Shown here: positions 43,480-55,400 of the stretch, one piece after another
Layout of the letters: each line of letters starts with the position of its first letter
How positions within the stretch are numbered: position 1 is the stretch's first letter
Notes under the pieces: generated by a model
Databases searched by the model: none
Told to the model about the DNA's origin: nothing
Seen by the model: the letters and a program-made list of their open reading frames with translations, nothing else
Translations under genes and position numbers: made by a program
DNA from: Lumbricus rubellus
Taxonomy: Eukaryota > Annelida > Clitellata > Crassiclitellata > Lumbricidae
DNA: 64,000 nt
Assembly: GCA_945859605.1 (NCBI GenBank)
Contig: OX243828.1
Location: 22,751,609 to 22,815,608 of the forward strand
Reading direction: 5' to 3'

Positions 43480-46400
43480 CTATGTTGCGAAGCGGTTTCA
43501 TCCATGCAGTCGCACAGAAATGTTAATTTGCACCTTGAAAGATGTGAGTTTTTCAGAAAATTGGTGGCTAGCTTCGGTTTCTGATGTCAGCATTTTCTCA
43601 CTTCATATGAGTCGTATCACATGTCAATTGTAGCTTTTCTATCCTAACTAGTTTTTTCTTAGAAGCGTAAGTTTGCAGTGCTTGGAAAGTTTCTGGTTGA
43701 ATTCCGCAATAAGAAATTTTGTAAGCATCGTGTAAGGTCATCTGGATACATGAATTGAGTGTACACTGTACACTGTGTACAGTATGCCTTTTATTCAGCG
43801 GCATCAAGGGTTACTGCTGTAAGTAAATGAATTGTTGTTCATTAATTAAACGTACTATATTTGTTTCTGGTTGAATTCTGCAATTAAAATTTTGTAAATG
43901 TCATGTAAGTCATCTTGGGTACATTAATTTAGTTTACAGTATGACTTTTCATTCAGCTGCATCAATGGTTACTGCTGTAAGTAAATGAATTGTTGTTCAT
44001 TAATTAAATGTATTATATTTGTTTGCAGGTTCGAAACGCAAGTATGGGCTCATTCAGATCAAGCTCTCAGAACCTGTTAAACTTGAGGTAACTATTAAAC
44101 TGATGGTAACTTTTAAACTTGAGGTAACTAATAAACTGAAGGTAAAGTTCTGTAAAACTGAAGGTTATTGTAAAACTGGAGGTAACTGTAAAACGGAAGA
44201 TAACTGTAACAGGGGCGGATCCAGGGGGGTACCAATCCGGCCATGGCCCCTCATTTAAAACAACTCCCATGGGACGTGGCCCCCCATTTGGTCTGAAATT
44301 AGCAATACGAATAGGGGTGTAATGGATATTGGCCCCCCCTAATCGGAAAATTGTATGGAACGTGGCCCCCCATTCAATTATCAAGTTGAGGACTAAAAAA
44401 AAAGGTCATCAACTTTTTTGGCGGATGAAATGGTATGGTTTTCCCGAAAATTTTTAAAAAAAAGGTCATCAACTTTTTTGGCAGATGAAATGGTATGATT
44501 TTCTCGAAAAATTTGGCGGATGACTAAAAAAAAAAGGTCATCAACTTTTTGCCGGTTCAAAAGAAAAGTACTTTTTTCCTCAACGACCGATCACTATTTT
44601 TCGAACTTTCAAAAATTGTTTCCTTTTTCCCGCCCAAGAACTAAGATTTTGGCCCCCCTTGAAACAGTTCTGGATCCGCCACTGAACTGTAAAACTGAAG
44701 ATAACTGTAAAACTTGAGGTACCGTAACTATAAAACTGGAGGTAACTGGAAACAGGAGGTAACTGTTAAACCTGATATGACTGCTAAACTTGTATTAAAC
44801 CGGAGATAGTTGTTAAGTTTGAAATAAACCTGAGGTAACTGTTGAGCTTGAAGAAATGAAAAACAACAACTTTGGATAAGAGCGTATATCTTGATCATAG
44901 CATTTATCTTTTGGCAGCAGTTTCCATAAAATCTATTAAATTGTACAATTTGTAGCAGACGAATTCTTGTCTTGCAGATGTGCAAACTGATGCACCACCT
45001 TTGCGACACTCAGCTGCGTCATCGTGTGGAGGCGTTGGTTGCATTCTCTGAAGGATTTGTCGCGAAATGTCAGGCTGTAAGTTGACACGTCGGTTCATTT
45101 TTACATAGTTTTAAGACATGGTGTTGATGTTGTGCAGCTGCATGTATGGTATGACGCTGTTAAGTCATGGATTCAAGTAGGAAAAGAAAAGGTATAAAAG
45201 TATCAGAGTACTTACTTTGTGTATCTGAAGAGTCTAATAAAAAAAGAAGCACTGCATGACTCAATCAATCAATAAATCAATCAATTAATCAATCGATTAA
45301 TCAATCAATATTTAGTCAAAAGATTTAACTGATTTAACTAGTAGAGTTTGGCTAGCAGGAAACTTATGATTAGTAAGGATCTTTAAATTACTATTGGAGA
45401 ATTTAGTTCCGATTTTCTTTTCAGGGCAAAGCTGTGCAATTGGTGTTAATGGTGTTCATTTAATTTGTCACTGCACAGGGAATTATCAACGAAAGATTTG
45501 GATTTGACCTTTGCTCTCATCTAAATAAGTATGACTTAAGGTGAATAGGTGTAGAGAATGTATTTTGAGTTGAATCACAATTAAGTAGGCTGTACATTAA
45601 AAAAAGGGATTGTTGTGATTGACTTTTTTGTGTTTGTCTTGCAGGAGCAAAGACGACGCTACACGGAAATTAAGCAGTCGGATATGCCGATGGCGATTGC
45701 CGCCAAGAGAACGAGGGAATTCCGTTGCCCTCCACAGGAACAGGTGGGTAACGCTTTTCAGTATTTTTTTGCTTAAATTATTTTTATTATTTATTTTAGT
45801 TTTTAAAATAAAAAATGCCCCAAGGTGCATAAGATCTTCCGGGACATAAACATTAATTAAGGGTAGAATAAAATTATTATTGTTTATTTATCTTTTTGCC
45901 AAGGTGCATACCAGGTATTATCCCTGAGGAGTCAAAAAAATTATAACTTTAACTAAATGAGCGCCTCTGAATAGTCATTGAGTACCTCTGAGTAGTTGTT
46001 TTGTGAGAGGTGCTATATAAATTTATAGACACAGTACATTACTGTGTAAGCATGTGCTTTTTCACTGGAATGGTCTTCCTCTGACCCTCCGCTCTCTTTG
46101 TAAAAATCCTTCTCAGGCTTTCCTCTCTCATCTTAAGACAGTTTTATTTGGCCGCGCTGAGGTTGGGAGCGCCTCTGAGTAGCCCCCTTGATGAGGCGCT
46201 ATATAAATGCATATAATGAATAATGAATGAATGAATTACGATACGATTATCTGTTCGATGTGTCTCAGATGCGAACCCTGCTGTCATTCAAAGAAGAGAA
46301 AGCGGAAGACACGACTATAAAGAGTCCAGTCGGATTGGATCTGCGAAACTTCCTGACGACCTTCCACGATGAACTGCTCCGACACGCAAACCATCATCCG

Positions 46401-49400
46401 CCGGAGGATGGCGAACAGAAGCAGTTGGAGGAGGCGAAGAAGGCGGAGGAGGAGAACATGTCGTGGACGGAGAAGCTTCTCGCTTTTGTCGCCAGTAAAA
46501 AGGAAACGGTGGTTGACAGTCCACTGAACAACTTGCCAGGTGAGGGCTTGGATCTGCTTTTCTTTAACCGATTTCCTGTTCTTTTAGACTGACAAAAGTT
46601 CTTATTTTGCTGTTATTCTGTTGATCTAAACCAGGGATGTCAAAGAGCTGGCCCGCCGACGATTTTTTTCTGTCCCGCGGAGCCTTCTCTCAAGATTAAA
46701 TTAGAGGATAAAAGTTCAAATTTTTATATTTTACAGTCAGCGCCAAATACATGGACGTTTTCCTTACTGACGTCACTTTTGCTCAGACACACAGCTCTGT
46801 GTAGACTGTGTATCTATGGTTTCCGATGTTGTATGTTAAGAAAATTCTGAAAGTTACAAAGCACTTATGTTATTTATAATGTTCTGGGAATTGGCTGACC
46901 AAGCCCGGAGCTCCCTCTCAGATCATTACACAGTTTTGCTCAGGAGCTTCGACACCCTGGCCCCCCACTTGTTGCAAGATGTTCATACTGGCCCAAAACT
47001 TGTTGGAAGATGTTCATACTGGCCCGCCACTAAAAAAGGTTTGACACCCCTGCTCTAAACAAAGGTAAATATGTATGCTGTAGACTGCCTCTCTACCCAA
47101 CAAACTGACCTTGGTACTGTATCTCAAAGTTAGCTTGATTTTGAACTTGAAATTAAGGCAGTTTTTATTAAGATCGTGCCGTGCCATTTTAAAGTCTTTG
47201 GTGATCTGTTGTAGACAACATTCAGAAACTGATGAACCTTACAATCATCAACTGGGCGAAGTCAGACATCATCGTCGACCAGAATTTGATTCGCGAAATG
47301 TTCAGTCTACTTCATCGCCAATATGACGGCGTCTCAGAGGCAAGTTCCATCTACTGTCTAGTCTAGTCTTAACTACTTGATGACATTTCTACTGTGTATC
47401 TATGCAACACCGGTTTTCAGTAGGATACTGTCGGCTGTTGATACTGAATTAGATACTGTTGATACTAGGTAAGATACTGTTGATACTAAGTAAGATACTG
47501 TTGATACTAAGTAAAATACTGTTGATACTAAGTAAGATACTGTCGATAATGAATTAGATACTGTTGATACTAAATAAGATACTGTTGATACTGAATTAGA
47601 TACTGTTGATACTAAGTAAGATACTGTTGGTACTGAATAAGATACTGTTGATACTAAGTAAGATATTGTTGGTACTGAATTAGATACTGTTGATACTAAG
47701 TAAGATACTGTTGGTACTAAGTAAAATACTGTTGATACTAAGTAAGATACTGTTGATAATGAATTAGATACTGTTGATACTAAATAAGATACTGTTGATA
47801 CTGAATTAGATACTGTTGATACTAAGTAAGATACTGTTGGTACTGAATAAGATACTGTTGATACTAAGTAAGATATTGTTGGTACTGAATTAGATACTGT
47901 TGATACTAAGTAAGATACTGTTGGTACTGAATTAGATAATGTTGATACTAAGTAAGATACTGTTGGTACTGAATAAGATACTGTTGAATCTAAGTAAGAT
48001 ATTGTTGGTACTGAATTAGATACTGTTGATACTAAGTAAGATACTGTTGGTACTGAATAAGATACTGTTGATACTGAATTAGATACAATTGATATTGATT
48101 GAGATACTGTTGATTGTTTGACAGTTGATACGTTCACTTGAGAAGGCGTATGTGATCAGTGAGAGAAGTCGTGAGGATATCAACAGCCTACTTCGATCGC
48201 TTGGTTTGGTTCGATCTCTTCTCATGGTTCAAGTCGATCCTGATGAAGAGGAACTACTCAAGGCTAACATCTGGTACTAAATAAATTTGTCAGTGATAAA
48301 CTTCGTATGTATTGTCTAAATAAAATCTAATTAGCAGCTGTTTAGATATATTAGTTAGTGTATGTTTGTATGTATGCATGAATACTTGTTATACACCACT
48401 TCAAGCTGGATTGACAACATTCTTGCTTGGTCCCGCCTTTTCAGATCCCATGTTCTCACTGCTGCACGCGATAAGCAGCAGTGGAGAGCTCTAGTCCATG
48501 CATGTGACCAACTGTTGCGCGACGACGTCGGTGATTGACATGACATGACACCAATTCAAGATTCCTACTCAGAGGTGCTTCCGACTACAGCACGCACACT
48601 GAATCGGAGTTTCACCTCGGTCTACTGTTTTTGACATTTCAGGGACCTGGCAGACAACAAGGTCTTTTTCCAGCATCCGGACCTGATGCGATCGCTTGGA
48701 ATTCACGAGACAGTGATGCAGCTGATGGTGAACACGCTGAACAAAGCACAGCAGCAATCGGCTGCGAAGGAAAGCGAGATGGCGACTTCCGTTCAGAAGA
48801 GGTCGTCATCGCTGTCGCAATTGCCGACTTCGGACGCAAGCGTTGCAGAACCACCGAAAGTGAGACTTGCAATCTGCCGATGTTATATATATGCAAGATA
48901 AAAGTTTAGACTTTAGCATTTTGTCGGCGCCATGGTTGATTAATGCCATTGGTCTGTTTTTGTAGGTAAACTAATTGTTCTGAATATTGTAGTATTTGTT
49001 AATAGGAACGCGTTCAATGCCTCTGAATTGTTAAGTGATGCTTTATGAATGTTCAACTACATGTACTAGCTTCACATGTACACACGCACACACACGCACA
49101 CATACATACATGCATACATTCATACATTGACACATAAGCAAGCAATTGAGTATTCCCTTTAATTCTCAGTTACAAACGACGTTACATATGATCATGTACA
49201 TTCAAAGCCAATAATAATAAGCAGAAAATAGCATGCGAATAAGAAACGTTCTTCGCATTCGATCGTCAGCCTCCGAGAGAACTCTATCGTATATGACCTT
49301 GGTTGACGGGAGCGCTCCGACTGCTATATGGATGCAAGTGATAGAACAGCACGTGCCCAGGTTTGAGCACGTGCCCAGGTTTGAGCACAATCGAAGCCAA

Positions 49401-52400
49401 AAAATCATTCATGCATAGATGCATATTGCATAGGTACATTAACACACGCATAGATACATTTGACACATTCAGGAATAGATACATTAATGCAGCGGTTCTC
49501 AACCGGGGGTCCGCGGACCCCTGGGGGTCCGCGGCGACGTGCTTGGGGGTCCGCGAGCAAGTCCTGAAAATTATATATTTCTTAGTTAAAAATGTAGAAA
49601 CAGTCAAACAGATAAAAATTTTGTCAATTTTTCGATATTTCCTCTTTTCAATGGCGACATGAAACTAATAATACGCTGATTAATGACAAATTCATATGTT
49701 TTAGATGGGTCAGTTTGTTTCAGTCTCTAGATAATACATGTATAATAGGCTATAGGATAATAGAGTCGCACAGTCGCGATAACGCGCCAAAGGCGCAAAA
49801 TTTTATTGGGGGTCCGTGACCGTGGCCCAAAATTAAAAAGGGGTCCGTGAGTCTGAAAAGGTTGAGAACCGCTGCATTAATGCATACTTGCATAGATGCA
49901 CTAACACATGCATACATGCATAGATACATTAATGCATACTTGCATAGATGCATTAACACATGCATTCATGCATAGATACATTAATGCATACTTGCATAGA
50001 TGCATTAACACATGCATACATGCATAGATACATTAATGCATACTTGCCTAGATGCATTAACACATACATTAACACATGGATGCATGCTGGTAGCTATTGT
50101 TTGGCAACAATGTTGGCAACATTTGTTGTTGCCGTCGATGTAGGATTCTTCGGCCGAGATGGTCGTTGCGTGTTGTCGTTTCCTGTGCTACTTCTGCCGA
50201 ACGGGTCGGGTCAACCAGCGTGCCATGTTTGAACATCTCAGCTACCTGCTGGACAACAGCTGCATGCTTCTCTGTGAGTAGATATTGTGTTCTGCTGCTA
50301 CTTTGCCATTCAGAGAGACAGACAGACAGACAGACAGATAGACAGACATATAGAGACAGATAGGTGCATGTGTGTGTGTGCACTTCTGAACTTTGGGAGA
50401 CGAACGATGTCAAAATGCAGTTGTATTGTATTGTATTTTATTATAAGTTGTATTATATTGTATTGCAAGCTTACAATGCAATGCAACACAATTACAATTT
50501 GATGTCACCCTTCTTGCAAAGCTCGGAAGTGCACACACACCCCGATGGAGTAACTGCAATTATAACTTAATCTGGTTAATTTTTGTGTAAGTAAGCCTGT
50601 TTTGGTAATTGGTATTAAATAAATCTGGCCATAGTATAATCTTAATCTGGTAATTAATGTAAACTTACAGTGGGTGGTAGTGAGCATTAATTCAGTCTTT
50701 TAAATTGTGTGGAAAATCTATGGTATGGAATATCAAGGTACTTCGAACTTGACAATGTCAAGTAGCGTTATCATTATAATTCTTTAAATTGTCAAATGTT
50801 CAGTAATTTCATTAATACATGTATCTTATGTGTGATTGTGAAATAGTTATTTAATATATTTATTTAAAGCACAAGTAACCTTGTAGACTTAGTAATAGTT
50901 CAGTTTATTGAACTTTAGCATTGCCCTCCTCCTTCATCAAGGCTTGGGACTGGCCCTGCATGGCATTAGGGCATGGACGGCATCCAGCAGCTGAGTTATA
51001 AGCAACCATTTATGGGGCGCGGTGGTGTAGTGGTGGCGTCGTTGCCTTGGAGCCGGAAGGTTCGCGGTTCGAATCCACATCAGGTCGCCGCGTAGGGACC
51101 TTGGGCAAGTCCTTCACTCACAATTGCTCAGCGCTTCGGCGTGAAACTCTGATGCAGCGTCCGCGCTGCATTCGGGAGCGCCTCAGTGGAGAGAGCTTGA
51201 AGGGGCGCTATAACAAGTGCACATACAAACAATTCACATTACATTACATTTCTCTACAGCTCGACCATCTCTGCGCGGCTCATGTCCACTCGACGTGGCT
51301 TATTCGTCGCTGATGGACAACAACGAACTGTCGCTGGCTCTTCGTGAGAGCGACCTCGACAAAGTGGCCGTCTACTTGTCACGCTGTGGTCAGCAGAGCA
51401 ATCAGAAGCTCGTTGCAAGTGGATATCCGGATATTGGATGGGATCCAGTCGAGGGAGAGAGGTTCCTTGACTTCCTGCGATTCTGCGTCTGGGTCAATGG
51501 TACGTCAGAATCAAATCAAATCATGTATAGAACAGGCAGGGGCGCCGTTAGGCGTACGCACGTACGCAAGTGCGTACAGCGCGGAAAGGCAAAAAAAATT
51601 TTTTTCACAAATTGCAAATTTATTATAAGCGATGAAATTCTATTGAAATTTTATAATCTATAGAATATACTTACTTCCTTACTTACTTACACTCTAATAG
51701 AGAGCCATCTTGGCATTGAGCGTCTTATAGCCGCCTAGGCCCTAGAGGTCTATGGATCCTGGTATTCCTGGATGTAAAACCGTTAAAACTTTTTTTAATT
51801 TAATTTTTGTTTGTATGTGTTTTTATGTGCACTTTTAAAGCCAGGGGCGGATCCAGGGGGGGCAATCCGGCCATGGCCCCCATTTAAAACTGCCATGGGA
51901 CGTGGCCCCCATTTGGTATGAAATTAGCAATATGCATATGGGTGTAATGGCATATTGTCCCCCACCCTATTCGGAAAATGGCATGGGACGTGGCCCCCAG
52001 TCGGTTTTCAAGTGGAGGAGTGAAAAAAAGGTCATCAACTTTTTTGGCGGATGAAATGGTATGATTTTCTCCAAAAAAAATTGGCAGATGACTAAAAAAC
52101 CTCATCAATTTTTTTGGCGGATGAAAAGTACTTCAGCCAAAGACTGATCCCTATTTATTTTCGACCAACAACCAAATTTCGAAATTTGTTTCACCTGTCC
52201 CATCCCAGATTCTAAGATTTTTGCCCCCCCCCCTTGGAAGAGTTCTGGATCCGCCACTGGTTATAGCGCCCCTTCAAGCTCTCTACTCCGGCCGAAGCGC
52301 TGAGCAATTTTGAGTGAAGGACTTGCCCAAGGTCTTTACGCGGCGAGGTGGATTCGAACCTGGAAAATTCCGGCTTCAGGCGACGATAGCATAGCAATAT

Positions 52401-55400
52401 GCCGATCTAAAGGTATCAAATTGCACCTCCTAAACATCACCCCCCCCCGGTAACTTATACCGTAACCGGTTTCAGATTACCCCCGGACACTAGATTTGCA
52501 TAGATTTATCCGTCATCTCACTGTGGTTTGTTATCAATATTTTACTCGGAAAAAATAACAGCCTCGAAGCCATTTCTCCATGTAACTTCAGCGGCGATTT
52601 AGTATTTTAGTTACAGATGAAAATATTTATAACAAACCAAACCACGAAGTGGGATAACGGATGAAAATCTTCAGACCAAAACAAGAAGCGGGATAATTAT
52701 TTTTCTAGAGGCGCAAACTTTTATATAATTGTCACATGGTCTAAATTTATTGGGTGACAGTTTGAATTTCCATATTACCACGAGAGAATCCTATAGATCC
52801 TATCCTACCTATACGTTATGCGCCCAAAGAAAGATATAGCCTATTATATAGGTTCAACATGACTGCCTAAAAATGGCTCCATTTGAGGTCGACACAGCCA
52901 AAAATGCGCTGGTCGCTGGGTCTCCGCCCCCAGATCCCGTTGCAGGGGAGCTTACTGTAAAGACAAAACCTTTCTCTTTTACAATAACATTTTGATTTTT
53001 ACTGTTATCCTGGTAGCTTGCGACACTGAAAAACGACTTATTCTTTGAAATTTCGCGACTTTGTCGTTCACACATTTTAGACTCCACTAATAGGTGAATA
53101 ACACCACACAAAAATTATTCCTTTCTTGCATATCTTGCCAGTGTATACAGTGTCCGTAAACATGACCGAAATAGGCTCGGCAAGAAATATTTCGACACTT
53201 TAAAAAAATTCTTATTAATTTTTTGTATGACATCAAATATTACTTGATCTTGTCAATCCATGCTATGTATGCACAGAACTGAAAACTGAAAACCAAATGT
53301 CTTTAGCTACCCTAGATCAAAAGTTATTAATGTCTGAAAATGGATGAAATTTCGTAGACGCAAATTTGCGTTCAATTTTCGGCGTATACCCCCACCAACT
53401 TCAGTACCCCATAACTCGGTCAGTTTTCACTGTGGACACTTGAAACTTTCCAATTCTTCATATCAGATGATAATTGATTTTTGGTGAAATTATCAAGAAA
53501 ATCTGGATCGGAGAGTGGGAGGTATCGGTTGATTTGGCACGGAATGACCCTATTTGAATTTTTCTTTCTTTTTGTTTATGACTTTACTTGATGACTTTCA
53601 GGTTATGACTTTGTCGTTCACAAAATAGCTGGCAAACAAGAGCCTAAAAAGGGCTCCATTTGAGGTCGAAACAGCCAAAAATGCGCTGGTCGCTGGGGCT
53701 CCGCCCCAGACCCCGCTGGGGGAGCTTACGACGCTCCCCCCAGACTCCCTAGTCGGGATGGGCTTCGTGCCTTTGGCACTCGCAACTTCCCGCCTTCGGC
53801 GCCGTCACTGACGACCATTTAGGCCTACAATACAGCGTCCTGGCACTTTTTTACACTTTAAGCACTGTATATGTAAATATATATATATGGGATTGGATTG
53901 GTGGTATTTACGCCCCCCCCCTAACCAGAAATCCTGGATCCGCCCCTGAATATAAGCTCGTATCGATCGCTGTTCGCTTCATATTATTTTGTGCAAGTTG
54001 TGCGTACAGAAATAAAATCCTGGCGGCGCCGCTGAGAACAGGAGAAGAGTAGATCTTTACTAAATCTTAACTAATGATTCAGCAACACTCATTTGGTCGA
54101 ATTCAAATCAAATCATGTAAAGAACATAATTTAGGTTGGATCTTTACTAAATCTTAACTGATGACTCAGCGGCGCGTGTTTGGGTCTATGGTACGTCAAA
54201 ATTAAATCATACAAAACACAAAAGGATAAATTCTTTACTAAATCTTAACTGATGACTCAGCACCCTGGTTTGAGTCAATGGTACGTTAAAATCAAATCAA
54301 ATCATGTAAAGAACGAAAGGATGGATCCTTATCAAATCTTAGCTAATGACTCAGCAACATGCATCTGGTTGAATGGTAATAGCATTTGCTCAAATGCGTT
54401 TTATCGCAGCTTTGAAACTGTACTTTTCGGCTGGGGTTGTGTCGGGAGTGCTCCTGAGTAGTAGCCTTGAATGGGGCTATATAAATCGCCATAATGAATA
54501 ATGAATGAATCTGTTTCCTCTTATGTTTTCCTCTTAGTTCCTTTTGCTCATACTGCTACCATTAAGAATCAAGCCTTTTCTGTGGTTGGCCCAGTCGTGT
54601 GGAATGGCCTTCATTATGATCTACACCCACACCTGTGACTCTACCAGGATCTTTCCTTATCAAAGTTAAAACTGTTCTTTTCTGGAGTCGGAAGCGCCTT
54701 GGAGTAGTTTTTTCTTGAAGGGGTGCTATAGATATAAATTTTCGAATGAATGAACGAATTACATTAAGAATATTTCACCAGACAGCGTCGAACCTTCTCG
54801 GTTGTTGGCCCATCCACATGGAATGGGCTCCCACTTGCACTACGCGTACTACCTCAGAATAATTTGCCTGCTTTCTACCAGTTGCCTAAGACCTATCTTT
54901 TTAGCTGTGGCTGGGAGTGCCTCTGTGTAGGCTTCTTAAAGGGGCGCTATACAAATTTCGAATGAATGAATGAATTACATTGCATGCGATTTACATTACA
55001 GGTGAGAGCGTGGAGGAGAATGCCAACCTGGTTGTTCGTCTGCTTATCCGACGCCCTGAGTGCCTCGGTCCAGCGCTGAGAGGTGAGGGTGGAGGTCTTC
55101 TGAAGGCGATGCACGACAGCATCCTTATGTCGCTGCAGATAGCTGCTGCCAAAGACCCAAGCTCTGTCGGATTCATCAAGGCGGTTACGGAGTCAGAGGA
55201 TGATGATAGAGGAAACTTTCTCCATCAGAGGTAACCGTTTAAAAACAAAACTCAGGGTTGGTTCAGTTGCTAATTGCTCAGTTTTTGATTTATCGAACTG
55301 GCTAGCTGCTGTATTCATTTGTTTGTTCGTTCATTTGTTCGTTCGTTCATTTTTTCAATCCACATGTTTATGTAGCACCTCTTCAAGGAAACTATTCAGA

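Larger units (their letters stand above)
41338..44028. other. Intron 31 (2.7 kb)
   Basis: Holds an (AAT)n tract near 41890, a two-copy tandem duplication (41911-42235), a (TAG)n tract (43377-43479) and a two-copy tandem duplication that abuts the exon 32 acceptor. No gene recognised. Confidence 0.7.
48860..50143. other. Intron 38
   Basis: Holds a CACACA-rich tract (about 49080-49115), the MITE 49500-49874 and the 52-bp TGCATA-rich array. No gene recognised. Confidence 0.7.
51537..54034. mobile_element. hAT-type element, family CAGNGGCGCC, 2.5 kb, perfect TSD
   Basis: Ends CAGGGGCGCCGTTAGGCGTA and TCCTGGCGGCGCCGCTG, target duplication AGAACAGG (51529-51536, 54035-54042). A shorter relative starts at 34186. 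Most of the length comes from later insertions, including a SINE and a MITE. No transposase frame seen. Confidence 0.88.
51500..55001. other. Intron 40 (3.5 kb), transposon stack and donor-derived array
   Basis: Contains the nested elements 51537-54034, the donor-copy array 54060-54380, and LINE ends at 54405-54975 that run to within 30 bp of exon 41. Inside the stack, CCTAAAAA(T/G)GGCTCCATTTGAGGTCG followed by CAAAAATGCGCTGGTCGCTG occurs twice (52865 and 53645), marking a further unclassified unit. Confidence 0.8.

Noticed and set aside
43203..43584. Poly-Ser, poly-Val and poly-Thr frames
   Set aside because: All come from the pure (TAG)n tract read in different frames and strands.
47400..48137. 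A 245-codon minus-strand frame made of STVSYLV-like repeats
   Set aside because: It is the translation of the 21-bp minisatellite, whose period is divisible by 3 and so stays open. It lies in a RyR intron and has no non-repeat coding sequence.
49960..50232. Frame [20 protein letters not shown]
   Set aside because: Translation of the 52-bp TGCATA-rich array running into exon 39 in the wrong frame.
267..54380. CRISPR-like repeat arrays
   Set aside because: Repeats are head-to-tail without unique spacers, sit in spliced eukaryotic introns, and no Cas-like gene is present.
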